DNA from: Paramarasmius palmivorus
Taxonomy: Eukaryota > Basidiomycota > Agaricomycetes > Agaricales > Marasmiaceae
Reading direction: 5' to 3'
Length of the DNA: 40,079 nucleotides
NCBI GenBank assembly: GCA_037176845.1
Contig: JAYKXP010000271.1
Coordinates: 1 to 40,079 of the forward strand
Shown: one piece after another, positions 1 through 12,174 of the stretch
How the letters are laid out: every line of letters begins with the position of its first letter
Position numbering within the stretch: the stretch's first letter is position 1
Position numbers and translations under genes: made by a program
The notes under the pieces: generated by a model
Told to the model about the DNA's origin: nothing
What the model saw: only the letters and a program-made list of their open reading frames with translations
Databases searched by the model: none

Positions 1-3000
1 CATCAAACACACGACAGGGATGGGGGATACAATTGATGCGGAGGGGCTAAAACAGTACCCTAACCTACCACATAGCATCAAAACCCGAACCAAGACAAGA
101 CCAAAACCAGTAGTATGATCTCGCAGCGCTGTATTGTCGCAGCCCTCTAGTCGGATGTTGGTACCGAGTATCGCAGCTAGTAGTTGGTCGCAATTCGTAG
201 GTGGGAGGTGAGGTCAGTCACGACGCCGTATTGATTCACAGGTAGGTGGTGGGGTGTAGGTATTGCATCACGCCATTATTGATTGCATGAGCGTACTAAG
301 CGCTATTATTAGCGTCAGGTAATAAAGGTGGAGAGGATAACCAGGAGAAGTACCGAAGTAAAGGACTCCGTAAACACCCGACTTCTTACTCATGATAACG
401 CAGAGACAGAGAGGTGGAATTCGAGGAATGACGAAGGACGATGAGCTGTTCATTGCGGATCCGCGTGGAGTTGTAAGGGGAAGAGGAGTGGGACTGGGAG
501 GCGGGGTGAGCGTACCTTTATCTTGATTGGAGTGCAGGGATGAGAAGTACGGGAGAAGCTTGAACAGGACGAGGGGTTGACATTGATGAGGAAAAGGAGG
601 GTTTGTGGCAGTGAGAGGTCTCTATACCGAAGGAGAAAGGGTATGAAATTGAGGGCTTTAGCTGGGAAGTGGTGGTTGGGTTGTTTGATGAAGAGCTAGG
701 GTTTGGGTTGTTTCATAATGGAGGTCGGGCCAGCGTTTTAATTCAGAGTCAAGAAACTGTCGGGTGTGCGCGTGTCGTTGAGAGATCATTGATGCGTCTG
801 TGAGTCGGCTGGTTGTTCGCCTTTGTTTCTACAGAGTTTTCCCATCTTTACGGATGCTCTAAATCCCAACTCAATCCTCTTCTTCCTTGCGTTGATACAC
901 CTCACCCTAACACCTTTCCCTTGCAATCCATGGGCTAGTCCTTACGCTATGTTTCGGGTATCGAGTTGCGTTTGGATGGGGACAGTTCGAAGGGAGAACG
1001 GAGAAGGGACTGTGTAGTCGTCGTCAAGGGCAGAGAAGAGTTTGCTTGCCTTTCGGTTCGCCGCCGGAAGCTGTCACATTCCGGCCAGCATGTGATCTTG
1101 TGATATCGATTTGCCTGATTTGGAAGAACCATTCCTGCCGAATAGTGTCTTCAATCGTCTTCGCAGTCTCTTTGTGATCCGCCTAATAGTCGTTGGGGCT
1201 ACCTAGACAAGGGATATAGGCGGGCGTTCAAGTGGGTGTTTGTTCCAATATCAAGACCACGGACCATTGTGATGGTGTGACATTTGTGATCTTCTGTGAT
1301 TTGATAAAATGTTACATAATTGTCACTGTCTTCCCCATCATCTCGTTGTGGATGCCCGACAGCCTCACCAAGCTCGAGCGGTCAGAAGATTTCAGAAACA
1401 GGAACTAGACATCTCAGCGGGACTGCAGCGGGTACATCACTGTTTCTTTTCCCAATCACATGCCATATCACATGCGACGTTCTCAACTGACACGTCGTCT
1501 ATGCCAGTGCACGGATTAGTGCCTTATTCAAGTTCAAATCTTGAAAGATGATCGCCTCAGAGCATCAGTCAACTGCCACGTTGAGATCCCAGGCTACTTT
1601 ACCTGAAGAGTTCCTCTCAAATCCGTTGGTGTTCGTTTGTAAGGGCTGAACTATACTATTATGCGACACTGACTCCCATGTATACTCTTAGGTACATTCA
1701 TACTCGATAATTCTATCACACTAGGCCCACTCGTGATCATGCTTACGGATTGACACTTGCTATTGATACCCTAGAAGCTTGATGGCTGGACGGTAACCGG
1801 TAACCTTCCGTTAGCGTGCGCTCACTCGCTTTGTCGCTTCAAACCTGGTGCATATGCCACGGAATGAAAGGCCTTTTAAACGTGCGGGTGAGTTTCCGTA
1901 TCACTCTAAAACCTCATAGTCCAACATGTCACGATATCAAGTATCAAGCACACTGGTAGAATCTTTCCGATCCTCATCGACTCGGATTACATCGTTCGTC
2001 TTACACTGGCTTTGGAAACACTAATAATCCAATGACGCACCTTTGATAACGTCCTAGGGATTCACAAACCGACTCTCTTTTACGGTCTTTGGTCCGAGTC
2101 TACACTATAGCTGGCACATGTCAATATCCGAAGAACATCACTCCAGGTAGATAAAGGACTTTTCATCGCCCGAGTATACGGTGATAAAACACCTTTCCGT
2201 GTCGAGAAAGTCGCCTTTGGAATAATTTCTCAAGACTATGCTACCAAGTCGACGCGGATTAGGGTGACATTCCGGCTACGCATTCATCTGAACTTTGTCC
2301 CAAATCTGCCCTCGGGGGAACTTGCTTGATATGAGTGTCAGTGGTACGCTAGAAGCCTTTGCAATCCAACCATGCAACCTCTATTGGGTCGTCTGGATCA
2401 AAAGCCGCTGAAAACGAGTGCGACGATAAGAACAAGTAACTGCCTGCTTTGGACTTGGATTCAATGCGAAGAACCACGAAGATGACGAGACTGTGCTGAC
2501 GACAGCTTTCTATCGTTGTTAAAGACTGCGTCATTTACCCTCGGAAAGCCATGATATAGTCCTTGCCAAGGCGAGCGAACAGCCGCTGTCCCAAGTCAAG
2601 CAATTGCTGGATTCCAGAGGGATGGATTGCGCCACACAACATTTGGAATGAAGCATTGGTAAGTGAAGCGACTGGATTCCACCATCAAAGTTTTCTTTCG
2701 ATCCTCATATGTTCTCTTAGGCGTTTAAATAATATCGCGGTTCGCCGACGAACGGTATGGCCGTTTATCGCTGTCGGCCAACCTTGGCGCAAGGAATATG
2801 CGATCTGAGATATGGTGTTACTCCACGTCTAGCTTCTTCCCTACAAGCGCCAGAGCCGGAAGATGATTGGCGAAATTACACCCGCCGTAACCGTCGTCGC
2901 CAACACATGGCTTCCGCTTCCACTGATGATATCCAACATTATCCCAGTAGCTTCGTGGGTGAAAAGACGCGTTCCAAGAAAGCCTTCTGGAAGTCAGAAC

Positions 3001-4618
3001 TCTCGTAATGGTGGTGATACTCAAACTCGGGTGACAATAAATTCAGCACGAGCGTTCTTAGGAGGGAGATAACAACTACCGAATTGGCTCATATGTTAAA
3101 CCAAAGTTTGCAACCTGAACACTGGCGTGAATATGGAAAAACCGTCTGGATATGGTGCAGCGACTATTACACTTTTACTCGGGTACGTAAATGAATAGTT
3201 AGCGATTTGGGACTTGTAAGTGCGTCTTGGGTCCAGGCTATGTAGGTAGTACAATTAAAGCGTGTCTTCACCCATGTATAGCGTTAGGTGTGGAAACCTC
3301 CATGGTGGTTATTAGTACACGCATAGGAACAGACAGGATCACGACGTTATTTCTGATGTTTATTTTGTTGGTATTGGTTCACCGTGTAGAGTTTGATGGC
3401 ACTACAGGTACTACTCGCTCTCCCTATTGAAAACCTAACGACGAACATCACAGCCCACACAAGCCTCTCGATTAGACTCCCTCTCACGTTTTCCATTCCC
3501 TTAGTCCCCTTTGCGTTCCGTTATCATACACAGAGTTGGCGCCCTTATCATCAACAAAGCTGGTCACTGCGACTTTCTCTTCCATTGTTCAACGACTACA
3601 AATGTAGTCACGATATCATCTGCTATCGAAACTCCAGCATGAGATATTGATAACCTTGCGGGTCTTGCCTTCTGGCTGAAGATACCTGCATGGGATCTTT
3701 CCCATGTGGCGATTAATTTGTTGGATTGATCGTGTAGCTGAAAAATACTCGATTAGGGATGCTTCAATGATAAGTCCACGTTTGAACATACTTCTTGGTT
3801 CCCATTTAACCTCGTCTTCCAAGTGTATTTTTGTCCATCTGAAGCCACGAAGGATCGTGCGCTACAACACTACATTATGTTCACGTAGTGGACCCCTCGA
3901 ATGCTCTCGTACTGTTTACATAGTTAGAGCGACGACCTTTTTATGTTGACTAATGCTGTTGTAAAGGCCAATTGCTGTGTAAGGCTGTACATTTATGTGC
4001 GCCTTGCTTTGATGAAATTACGTCATTCTTCTCAGGGCGATACTTGGGCGATACACATCTACTCTAGCCATACACACCGTAAATGGAAAATATTTCGCTC
4101 GGGGGAATTGGGTGCGGATATGGCGTATATCAGTCAATAGCTGAAAAGAGGTGCGATACACCAAGAATCTTCTCAGTGAAACTGCCTAATACGGAAATTC
4201 TCTCAGTTGAAAAACAGAATGTCACCAGCAAACTGAGTTATTGGTTGAAATATCTTGTTTCTCTCCGTCATTCTTCCGAGCGGTATATTTTCCATTTACG
4301 GAGTGATATGTACCCTCTTTTCTTTGGACCTCTTAAGCATTCTCTTTACCTCGTAGGGCAACGCATTGACAACTTTTCTTTCGTCAGAGACCCCACCCTC
4401 ACGGTTTGCAACCTCATCGATGTTTTAGGCCTCGTGCGTCGTACTAGTAAGTGCTTCTCAACGTCAAGAAAACGTCTGAACTCTCCACCTATCATGACCC
4501 GCCAACAACCGCAGCATCATCGCCTATTCAATTTCAAATCATGATAATGGTGACCTCGACTACTCTAGCACCTACGCCTTTATCTTAGTCGTCGCGCGGT
4601 CTTCATTCAAAGTTCAAG
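1..4618. other. No supportable gene (4.6 kb)
   Basis: I see no recognisable protein family here on either strand. The longest open frame (4083-4544, plus, 153 codons) has no motif, and its composition does not look like a protein. Other frames are under 100 codons and have no splice sites linking them into a plausible product. Short tandem TAACC/GGTAACC motifs occur near 1793-1810. The stretch may hold decayed genes or intergenic DNA; I cannot tell which. Confidence 0.5.
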
Positions 4619-5450
4619 TCAAAATAACTCAACCACGCCTCTTCTTGAACTAACAACACTGACCACCTTACCCCCAAAATCCAACAGTGTACCCCCCTTT
4701 GTGGCAACCAAATCCCCATCCTCATCCTGTTCCACATTGAACAACGCGTCAACATTCACACTTCCCAATTCCAGCGTCTCCGCTCTGGACACCCCCGCCT
4801 CAATGCCAGCCCATCCAATATCAAACCTCAAATTCCTAGCCCAGCATCCTCTTCCGTCGCTGAGAACCCCAACACCGACTGTCACGTTGGCGTCGAGTAG
4901 AGTCTTGATGGCCGATTTGGGTCCCTTTGTGTGAGTTGGTATCGCTGCTTCCGCTGAGGATCGGCGCAGAATTCACGCCAATGTGAGAATGGAGGTCAAC
5001 AAGGCCAGGCGTAACCCATGCGCCGTTGACGTTTATTTCTTCAACGTCTTCCGATATTGCATATCCCGTAGAGCCAACAGAGCGAATGACACCTTTATCG
5101 AGCAAAATGTCCCCAAAGACAATCTCGAGTCCTTCAGCAACTTCGCCAGTCCAAATCGTCGCATTCCGGATCAAAATGGGCTTTGTTGGTGCCAAGGCTG
5201 GATCATGGCGGTCGGAAACGTTTCGTTCATGGAAGTCAACCGGCGGAGCAGGTAGAACATTGAGTGAGATGCATTTATCGATGAGCTGGGCTGCATTTCT
5301 CGGTACACGAACGACACGTTGAGAAGGCTGAGTTGTCGAAAAGTCGAGACTGAGATAAGAAAGACAAGCTAGCGGGATGAGGAGAGCAATGAAAGGTAGA
5401 TATCGAGGTTTTCGACGCTGTAATGGTACTTGGAAAGTGAGTTTATCCAT
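4619..5450 (-). pseudogene. Amidohydrolase-like membrane-anchored protein, internally deleted
   Basis: The frame starting at 5450 gives an N-terminus of the fungal membrane-anchored amidohydrolase type: a basic start (QRRKPRY), one hydrophobic segment at about residues 18-35, then a beta-strand-rich region and the metal-binding HxH (VDLHSHIG, H154 and H156). These precede the TIM barrel in the amidohydrolase superfamily. After about residue 175 (near 4915-4925) the reading frame changes. The next recognisable sequence (SAIKTLLDANVTVG...) is the C-terminal end of the same family, and it runs in another frame to the TGA at 4619. From memory, full-length relatives are about 900 residues, so most of the barrel and its remaining metal ligands are missing. 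No intron explains the jump. The start is chosen because it gives the usual short cytosolic tail before the membrane segment. The product would be inactive. Confidence 0.75.
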
Positions 5451-6226
5451 GCGGGTTCGTGGCCATGGTGGTGGTTCATATAGAAGATGACTGGTCCGTA
5501 CGTAGTCAACGTCACCACTTTTTTGATCGCGTAATTTTCCGATCAGGGTCTCTACCCTCACCTTGAAACCTTCCCTACACAAAACGTAAGTTATTCCCTG
5601 TCATTTCAACAGAAAACTCACATATTGTTCCTATAGAACTCCTAAACTCTTGTTCGGTTTTGGCAGGACTGTCATCGAGGCTTCGAAAACGAGACGCATT
5701 TCAGGTAACCCTTCTCGCTCGATGCTCAAGCATTTGACACAACCTAAGTACGTACATTCTTGGTCCTGCTGATTTCTATCGCTAGGGTAGTCACCGTTCA
5801 CCACGCAGGTTTGTTAATACAATCCCCAGAAGCAAGGCCAGAAGCCCTGGATTACCTTCACCTACATTATAAAACACGATCTTCCTTCATCTTCAAAGTC
5901 GCGCACATTAAGTAACCGATAATTCACGATTAATCTTGATCGTGCTAACCTGCGGCTATCTATCAGTGGATAGAGCTTTGTCTACACGGTGATGAATTTG
6001 GTGGTGGCAAATTTCATAGTTACCATTACACAACTCAGTTGCACATGACTCGACATGAGCATTGAGCCGAATAGACGGCGGATACCATATGTCATTCCCA
6101 GAGACGCCATTGCTTTTGATGAGAAAGCAGTGTCCGCTGTCAAGCATTGTGGAGTCGAATACATCACTTCCCGCTGCCCAACATATAAGAGCTCTCTCAA
6201 ACGACAACTTCAAGGACATTATCAGC
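5451..6226. other. Intergenic region between divergent genes
   Basis: About 780 bp lie between the amidohydrolase start (minus) and the first DUF6593-type gene (plus). No open frame here shows a family motif. The stretch probably carries both upstream regions, but I see no clear TATA box or other element. Confidence 0.4.
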
Positions 6227-6876
6227 ATGGAACTACTCCTCTCAGCTCACGATACCCGCGCAACAAGATTCACACTCTCCACAGGTCAAGCTCTCTACGA
6301 AACCAAGACACCCGAACCAGATGTGAAGCACCCCAAAACCATCTCGATCAAGAAACTCGAAAAAAAAGGCGTCGAACGCGATATGGCGTTTATAGAGTTC
6401 CACAAACTTCATGACGACGTTTGTAGAGTTTGGGGTACAGACGTTCAGCCGAAGAAAGAAGGGTTGTTTACCTCGTCAAGGTGCGTCATTCTTGCCGTTT
6501 GAGCCGAGCTCTGTTCGTGTCGATAACATGGCTCTGGGCGGGGACTACACAGTGAAAAGTCCTTCACTGCCTCTGACGGAAACAAGTACATATGGAATAT
6601 AGAATCACCCGGATGCGCTGAGGTACGTTCGACTTTGAACGTGGTGTATAGTAACTCATCCACACGTAGCTGCAAAACGCTTCCGGGACCCCCATAGCTG
6701 TTTCTTCGAAGGCTCCACTATCACTTCAAATCAAACTGTCGATTGAAGATCCAGGGCTGGTAATATTGGATGAGATTGTGGCTACTTTTGTGGTTGCGGA
6801 CCAGTGGGCGAGAATGACGGATGCAGGGTTTGATGACCCAGTATTGTTCAAGTCTATCAAATATTGTTTACTGTAG
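6227..6876 (+). CDS. DUF6593-type protein, copy 1
   Basis: The function is unknown; this is a small fungal domain family common in basidiomycetes. The model has three exons, 6227-6480, 6553-6622 and 6670-6876, with introns gtgcgt..acag and gtacgt..gtag. They join in frame to 176 residues. Seen features are the start MELLLSAHDTRATRFTLS, a central RDMAFIEFHKLHDDVCRVW block, then SFTASDGNKYIWNI, and a C-terminal LDEIVATFVVADQWARM block. This is the usual order for the family: beta-rich lipid-scramblase-like core, then an IV.TF motif. Copies at 7247 and 17237 share both intron positions and phases (phase 2, then phase 0), which supports the model and common descent. The C-terminus is shorter than in copy 2. 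No signal peptide or membrane segment is seen, so the product is probably cytosolic. The DUF6593 assignment is by recognition only. Confidence 0.75.
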
Positions 6877-7204
6877 TGGAAATGCATTGCGAGGACACAG
6901 CTGCAACCCAGACCGTGCCCGTATGGAATGTTGGCGTTTGGAGTTCGTTATGCAAAGAATTGTAATGCCAAGCCACAGAAATGATGCCGACTTGGAGTGG
7001 ACGGTATGGCCGCCACCACAAGAATGACGCTGCCGATAGCGGCTCATCAAGTGTATTCTGTGTTACGCTGTTATGAATGGGTACATACCACCGATGACGC
7101 AAGTATATTACTCCAATAAAAGATGGATAGTTATAACCAGAGGGCAGTGCTCAATGATGCTGCGCCGTGGAGCCGAATATTATACGTACCTTCACGCGGG
7201 AAAG

Positions 7205-7214
7205 TTTATATAAA
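7205..7214 (+). promoter_or_regulatory. TATA-like box of DUF6593 copy 2
   Basis: A TTTATATAAA palindromic AT stretch lies 33-42 bp before the ATG at 7247, a plausible place for a core promoter with a short 5' leader. This rests on sequence only; no transcription start is known. Confidence 0.4.
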
Positions 7215-7246
7215 CGGAATCACTCAACTCCTTCATTCTCACAAGA

Positions 7247-7925
7247 ATGGACCTCATTTTCCCGAATCAAAACACTAGCACCACAACTTTCACGCTTTCT
7301 TCAGGTCAAGCACTCTATAAAACCTCGACGGACTTGGGAGCGAAACACTCCAAGACCATCTTGATCAAGAAGCTTGACCCGGACTTGAAGGAAAATGGCT
7401 CGGGAGAACGGGATATGGCATTCTTAGAGATCCATAAGTTTCACGATGATGTTTGTCGAGTCTGGGGCAGGGATGTCGCGCTGAAGACAGATGGGTTATT
7501 CACGTCGTATGTGTTTCTTGTCCCAGCTGAGTTACGGTGTTCCTGCAATGCTGATTGTGACTCAGTGCAAGGTCTTTCGACGCATCTGACGGAAAGAGAT
7601 ATACCTGGAAGTTCGAGTCGTCTATTGGACGTGGAGAGGTACGCTATCATCTGAAATTGTTCATTCATCGTCTCTTCTCACGACTCGATCAACACCGTAG
7701 TTAAAGAATGCCTCGGGAGAAATCATCGCTCTGTCAGAAAAGTATCCGGCGCAGATGAAACTCACGATAGAAGGAGATGGTTTAAAGATAGCTGACGATA
7801 TTGTGGCCACATTCGTTATCGCAGACCAGTGGGCCAGGATCACGAATGCAGGATATGGTGCGCCTGTTGGGAAAAGTGATATTGGTTCTGGTATCCTTGG
7901 GAGTGCCATAGCGTCTGGTGTATGA
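7247..7925 (+). CDS. DUF6593-type protein, copy 2
   Basis: Function unknown. The exons are 7247-7506, 7566-7638 and 7701-7925, giving 185 residues and ending at the TGA at 7923-7925. The order of motifs matches copy 1: TFTLSSGQALYKT, then ERDMAFLEIHKFHDDVCRVWGRDV, SFDASDGKRYTWKF and IVATFVIADQWARI. The tail is Gly/Ser-rich (GKSDIGSGILGSAIASG). The gene is 370 bp downstream of copy 1 on the same strand, so it is most likely a tandem duplicate. Intron phases 2 and 0 match the other copies, while intron sequences differ. Because the TGA here ends a clean frame, TGA is a normal stop in this genome, which matters for the in-frame TGAs in the transposons. Confidence 0.78.
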
Positions 7926-8064
7926 TGTGCGGTGAAGTGTTAAGTATGTGGTTTCATGTTCCTTTGAGCCATGCTAATCATGATATCGGTGTTTCCAACA
8001 AACGAGAGTGTTTCCTACTATTACATTCGGAATACCCAATGCTCTTTCCCCAAACAAAAAACCT

Positions 8065-9399
8065 TCAATTTCTCGTCAGTGCTGCAATTACAAATCTCAT
8101 GAAATGCTCTGGGTCTTGTTGATGAATCTGAAAAGCAGAGCATGACAACGAGGCTCGTCACGGTGAAAGTCGGCCTCTAGAATCACTCACACAATGATTT
8201 GCCCCGTCCATTTCCACGAATTCGACATGCCTTATAGGTATGCCAACCTCATCTTTCTTTGCTCGCTTGTCCTCGTATAGCCGTCTCGCCTCCAGATGAG
8301 TCCATACAGTAACCCAAAACGCACGGGGAGCGTATAAGTAGGTAAACCTTAGCTCCGGAAGAAATGTGTTTTCGTTTTCTTTTGAGTCCCATACAGCGCC
8401 TTTTTAGTGCAGTTGAGGAGATGGGATGATAGGGTGTAGAACCTGTATATCCCGGATAAGTACAAGCTCCAGATTAGCCTCGTGTGGAAGAATACGCACA
8501 TGCCAACATCGGCTGCTAGTCCGCTGGTATCGGGTTCATAGAATCTCTTCGTATCCGCACCGTCCCAGGAGTCGACGAAACATTCATCTGTCTCTTTGCG
8601 GAAATCAAACCCATCAATTGATGTTGGGGATATTGTCTGAGTCTCGTGACTGTAAGAAGACGTTGCCCAGCGTAAAAATTGGTTTGCTTGAGATTCCGGA
8701 GTTGTGAGCTTCGGATCTGTCCATGGGATGTAGGCAAGTGGTGAAGTGAAAGCTTGATGAAGAGGGTATCCGAAGGACATGTACGGTGGGTCTATGCGTA
8801 CATGTCTATGTTATGCGCTATAATGATGCGGAGAAAAAACTTACCATAAATAATAAAGTCTCTTAGGTACTCCCCAAGGAACGCATATATCTCCCTATCG
8901 TTGTCCGGGTTCAAGGTGAATATCGACATGGTGGTCAAAACACCGATAGACCATCCCATGAGCGCTATACCCCCTCGTAATCCATTGCCTTCCCGAGATA
9001 TCCTTGGTATCGCTTCGTTCTGAACCAAAGTCTTGACGAAATCTATTAGATATAACATAATCCCTCTGAGAGACGACTCTGTGCCACTATGGAAGCCATT
9101 CAGCTCCTCTTCGGTGTATGGTGTAGATCCTTGATATCCGCGACGGTTTAGCGCGACAATTCGGATGTTGTTACTCGACGCTAAGGATTGGAGTTGTTCA
9201 AAGCCAGCTATATGCACGGTAAGCTGGCATCACAAACGATGGCTGAATAAAACCAAGAACTATACTCACTTGCTACAAATCCAACACCATGCACTATGAC
9301 GACCGTCACGTAGTCGCCATTTGAGTTGAGCGGTGCACCACTGTCGGTAAAAGTGATCTTGATGTCGCCGCAGAGGGTGTACGTTGATTGTGAGGGCAT
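8065..9399 (-). CDS. Alpha/beta-hydrolase paralogue A, with an apparent frameshift
   Basis: This is a predicted soluble alpha/beta-hydrolase (serine hydrolase fold); the substrate is unknown. Exons by homology to paralogue B are 9270-9399, 8845-9207, 8500-8791, 8191-8442 and 8065-8127. Seen features are VIVHGVGF (HG oxyanion region), LNRRGYQGSTPYTEEE, the nucleophile elbow GWSIG with its Ser, and C-terminal GANH supplying the catalytic His just before the last intron. The five exons sum to 1100 nt, not a multiple of three. The reading frame slips in exon 4 between KKAL and FLPELRF (about 8350-8400, near a run of five A). Downstream of the slip the sequence is still clearly coding (FLPELRFTYLYAP). 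This could be a recent pseudogene or a base-call error. The start is the ATG that puts the TYTL..DIKITFTDSG segment at the N-terminus, as in B. Confidence 0.75.
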
Positions 9400-10170
9400 A
9401 TCGTGATGAGATGCGTTGAATCTCAGTTTGAAAGGAGTGCCTTTGAATCCATATCGCTATACCATGGTTAAATATGAACATGAAACCTTCGGCAGAATTT
9501 GACCCCAGTAAGTATAGCTTGAACCTTGAATCAAGGAATTGTGGCGGGTATCTTGACTGACACGAGCGTCATCTTAATTGACGGGAGCAAAGGGAACGTG
9601 TCTATCTTGATGAACAACTCTTTGCTGAGCTTGTCATTATGGGAAGGACTGCGGTACGGTGGTGGAGATATTTGCTGAACTGCTTCCTGCATTCGTCCTT
9701 GGGACGAAATATTTGCCGCATGTCAGTTGGGCTGAAACCTCTCCAATGTAGTATCACTCCATTGAATGCAGAGTGAACAATGTGAGCCAATAGGTGGGGC
9801 TCCGCAAATAATAATCGCGCTGTAGAGGCTTATCAGGAATGCAACTTCAGTGATATCACCTCGGATTCAGTAAGCAGTGTTCATGCTCATTCAAATTAGT
9901 CCATTTTGAAGACGGAATGAAGACCCTATATAGTTAGGATAAGGAACCCGACTGACATTGCTTTGTCCCGTGTCCACCATAATGGCTGTCAAGAATATTA
10001 TGTACCAATTTCACGATCCCAGTTGGGTGGTGCTGGATTTCTGACAATTGTAGTGTATCGATATTAATCACAGCTTAGATTTGTACCAAGTACAATGAAA
10101 CCTTCGCTGCGAAGCAGACGTTAGATTCCAGAATACCGTTGATAACGTTACATACTTAAGTGGGGACAAA
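9400..10170. other. Spacer between the two hydrolase paralogues
   Basis: This 771-bp stretch is downstream of paralogue B and upstream of paralogue A, both on the minus strand. It should hold A's promoter and B's terminator. I see no coding sequence with a motif and no clear element. Confidence 0.4.
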
Positions 10171-11529
10171 TCAGACTACTGACTCACTTGTTACCGCCGT
10201 AGCTATGTAAGTCATGAAATGCTCCGGGGCTTTTTGATGTACCTGAGAAATGGAATCTGAGTTGTAGTATGGTGCCTGAAACTATGCCCTGAGCTCAAAC
10301 TCACACAATGATTTGCTCCTTTCATTTCCACAAAGCTGATCCGATTCCGGGCTACATCGGCTCCAATCGCTTCGGCACACAGTCTCTTTGTCTCTAGGAA
10401 CGCCCACACAGTGATCCATGGACCGTGTGGGGCATACAAGTACGAAAACTTAAGGTTGGGAAGAAATACACTGCTGTTGGAGGTATAGTTGCTGTGAACG
10501 CGAAAGAGAGCCTTTTCGGTACACTCGCGAAGGTGAGATGATAGAGTGTAGAACCTGGCATTCAATGAGCTACTTTAGTTCATATATTGCACATAAGATC
10601 AACGCACATAGCTATATCGGCTGCCAGTCCATTTGATCCCGATTCAAAGTACTTGTCTATCTCCTCCGCATTCCACGAGTCGACGAAGCATTCGTCCGTG
10701 CGATCACGGAAGTCATATCCATCTAAAGAAACCGGACTGATAGTGCTGTGATCATGCATATATGAAGAGGTCGCCCAGTATAAGAACTTGTTTGCGACGG
10801 ATTGTGGAGTTACTAGGTTTTGATCCTTCCATGGGAGATATGCTGGCGGAGAAGTAAATGCGGGTTGTAGAGGGTATCCAAAGGACAAGTACGGCGGGTC
10901 TGCGGCATGAAGTGTGGGTCAGACATTGGATACCAAACGAGACTGCAAAGCCCAGTTATAACATACCATAAACAATGAAATCTCTCAAATACTCCTCAAG
11001 AAATAAATAGGTCTCATTATCCTCGTCTTGGTCTAAATCGAATAAAGACAAAGCGGTTAGAACACCGATAGACCAACCCATCAGCGCTATGCCTCCTCGC
11101 CGTTCTCCATCACGATTAGATATCTTTTCAATCCTCTCTTTCTCCACGAAAGTCTTTAGGAAGCCCACAAGCACCAACATCATCTTCCCCAGCGATTCTT
11201 TTGTACCAGCTCGGAAACCATTCATCTCCTCCTCGGTGTATGGTGTGGAGCCTTGATACCCGCGACGATTCAGAGTGACGATTCGGATCTTATTTGCTGG
11301 CGCCAGTGTCTGAAGTCTTTCAAAGCCGGCTAGAGGAAAGATAGGTCACCCGGGAAATGGATGAGATAAGAATAAGCGTACCTGAGACGAATCCAGCCCC
11401 ATGTAGAATGATAAGGGTGACATAACCGTCATTCGAGTGGGATGGTGCACCACTGTCGGTGAAGGTTATCTTGATGTCGTCAAAGAGGGTATATGTAGCT
11501 TTGGCAAACGATGGTTTGGAGAAGGACAT
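10171..11529 (-). CDS. Alpha/beta-hydrolase paralogue B (intact)
   Basis: This is a predicted alpha/beta-hydrolase; the reaction is unknown. The exons are 11382-11529, 10967-11329, 10608-10899, 10305-10554 and 10171-10242. They sum to 1125 nt, giving 374 residues with no break. Motifs seen are ILHGAGFVS (about residue 42), RIVTLNRRGYQGSTPYTEEE (about 65-84), the nucleophile elbow GWSIG with Ser136, DPPYLSFGYPLQPAF at the start of exon 3, and GANH with His350. The acidic triad member is not obvious. All four introns are at the same codon and phase as in paralogue A, so A and B arose by tandem duplication. I chose the ATG at 11529 because its N-terminus matches A. An in-frame ATG at 11580 would add 17 mostly hydrophobic residues (MWILTYIVSILAPYIHE) and could be a membrane leader. 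Confidence 0.82.
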
Positions 11530-11723
11530 TTCATGGATGTATGGAGCTAAGATGGAGACAATATATGTCAGTATCCACATTATCCACTCATGCGTTGAGA
11601 TACTTATCGGCTCTTCCCATACCCAATAAGTCTAGCTTGGAACCTTGAATACGATTCCTAGTCAGATGAGCACGAAAGACGTAATAATGTGTGGATGGAC
11701 GGAGCATGGCGTAGTGTTTCTGT

Positions 11724-11807
11724 TAGGCCTGTAACCGGCCCCTCACGCGACGAGCAAGCACCTAGTACGTGACTTGTCGTCGTCACTAGGGACCGGTTAC
11801 AGGTCTA
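11724..11807. mobile_element. 84-bp foldback MITE with 9-bp flanking repeats
   Basis: The two ends are inverted copies: the left end reads TAGGCCTGTAACCGGCCCCT and the right end, reverse-complemented, reads TAGACCTGTAACCGGTCCCT (18 of 20 identical). The pairing continues imperfectly toward the middle. The hairpin is flanked directly by the 9-bp direct repeat TGTTTCTGT at 11715-11723 and 11808-11816. Terminal inverted repeats plus a target duplication define a non-autonomous DNA transposon. A 9-bp duplication is typical of Mutator-like elements, while hAT and KDZ-type elements usually give 8. The class is therefore an inference, but the structure is directly visible. Confidence 0.72.
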
Positions 11808-12174
11808 TGTTTCTGTGCCATGCCAGCTTGAATGGTCTAGGGATCGGAGGATAAGATTGATAAGGATAAGATTGATACGCATAGATAGGAGTTCACCCCG
11901 TTCGGAACTTGTTCGGGATAAAGCGATTTCACGTGCCCCGAAATCCGAGGTCGGATCAGAAAGGCCCGCGGGTTCATGTGGCTCAGACTAGCTCCCACAG
12001 AACTTGAGGCGATACGAATCAATTGGTCACGAAAATCCTGGATGCGGTCGGTTCGACTTCCACGAATGATGAAACATCGAAGGGAGCAAAAGCGACGGAC
12101 CCCAGACGAGAACCGTGTAGTCTCTAACGGAAAGTGGTGAGATGGTGTTATGGAGCCAGAATATGCTTACCTCC

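Noticed and set aside
4083..4544. 153-codon plus-strand open frame
   Set aside because: No motif, unusual composition, no splice partners; likely a chance frame.
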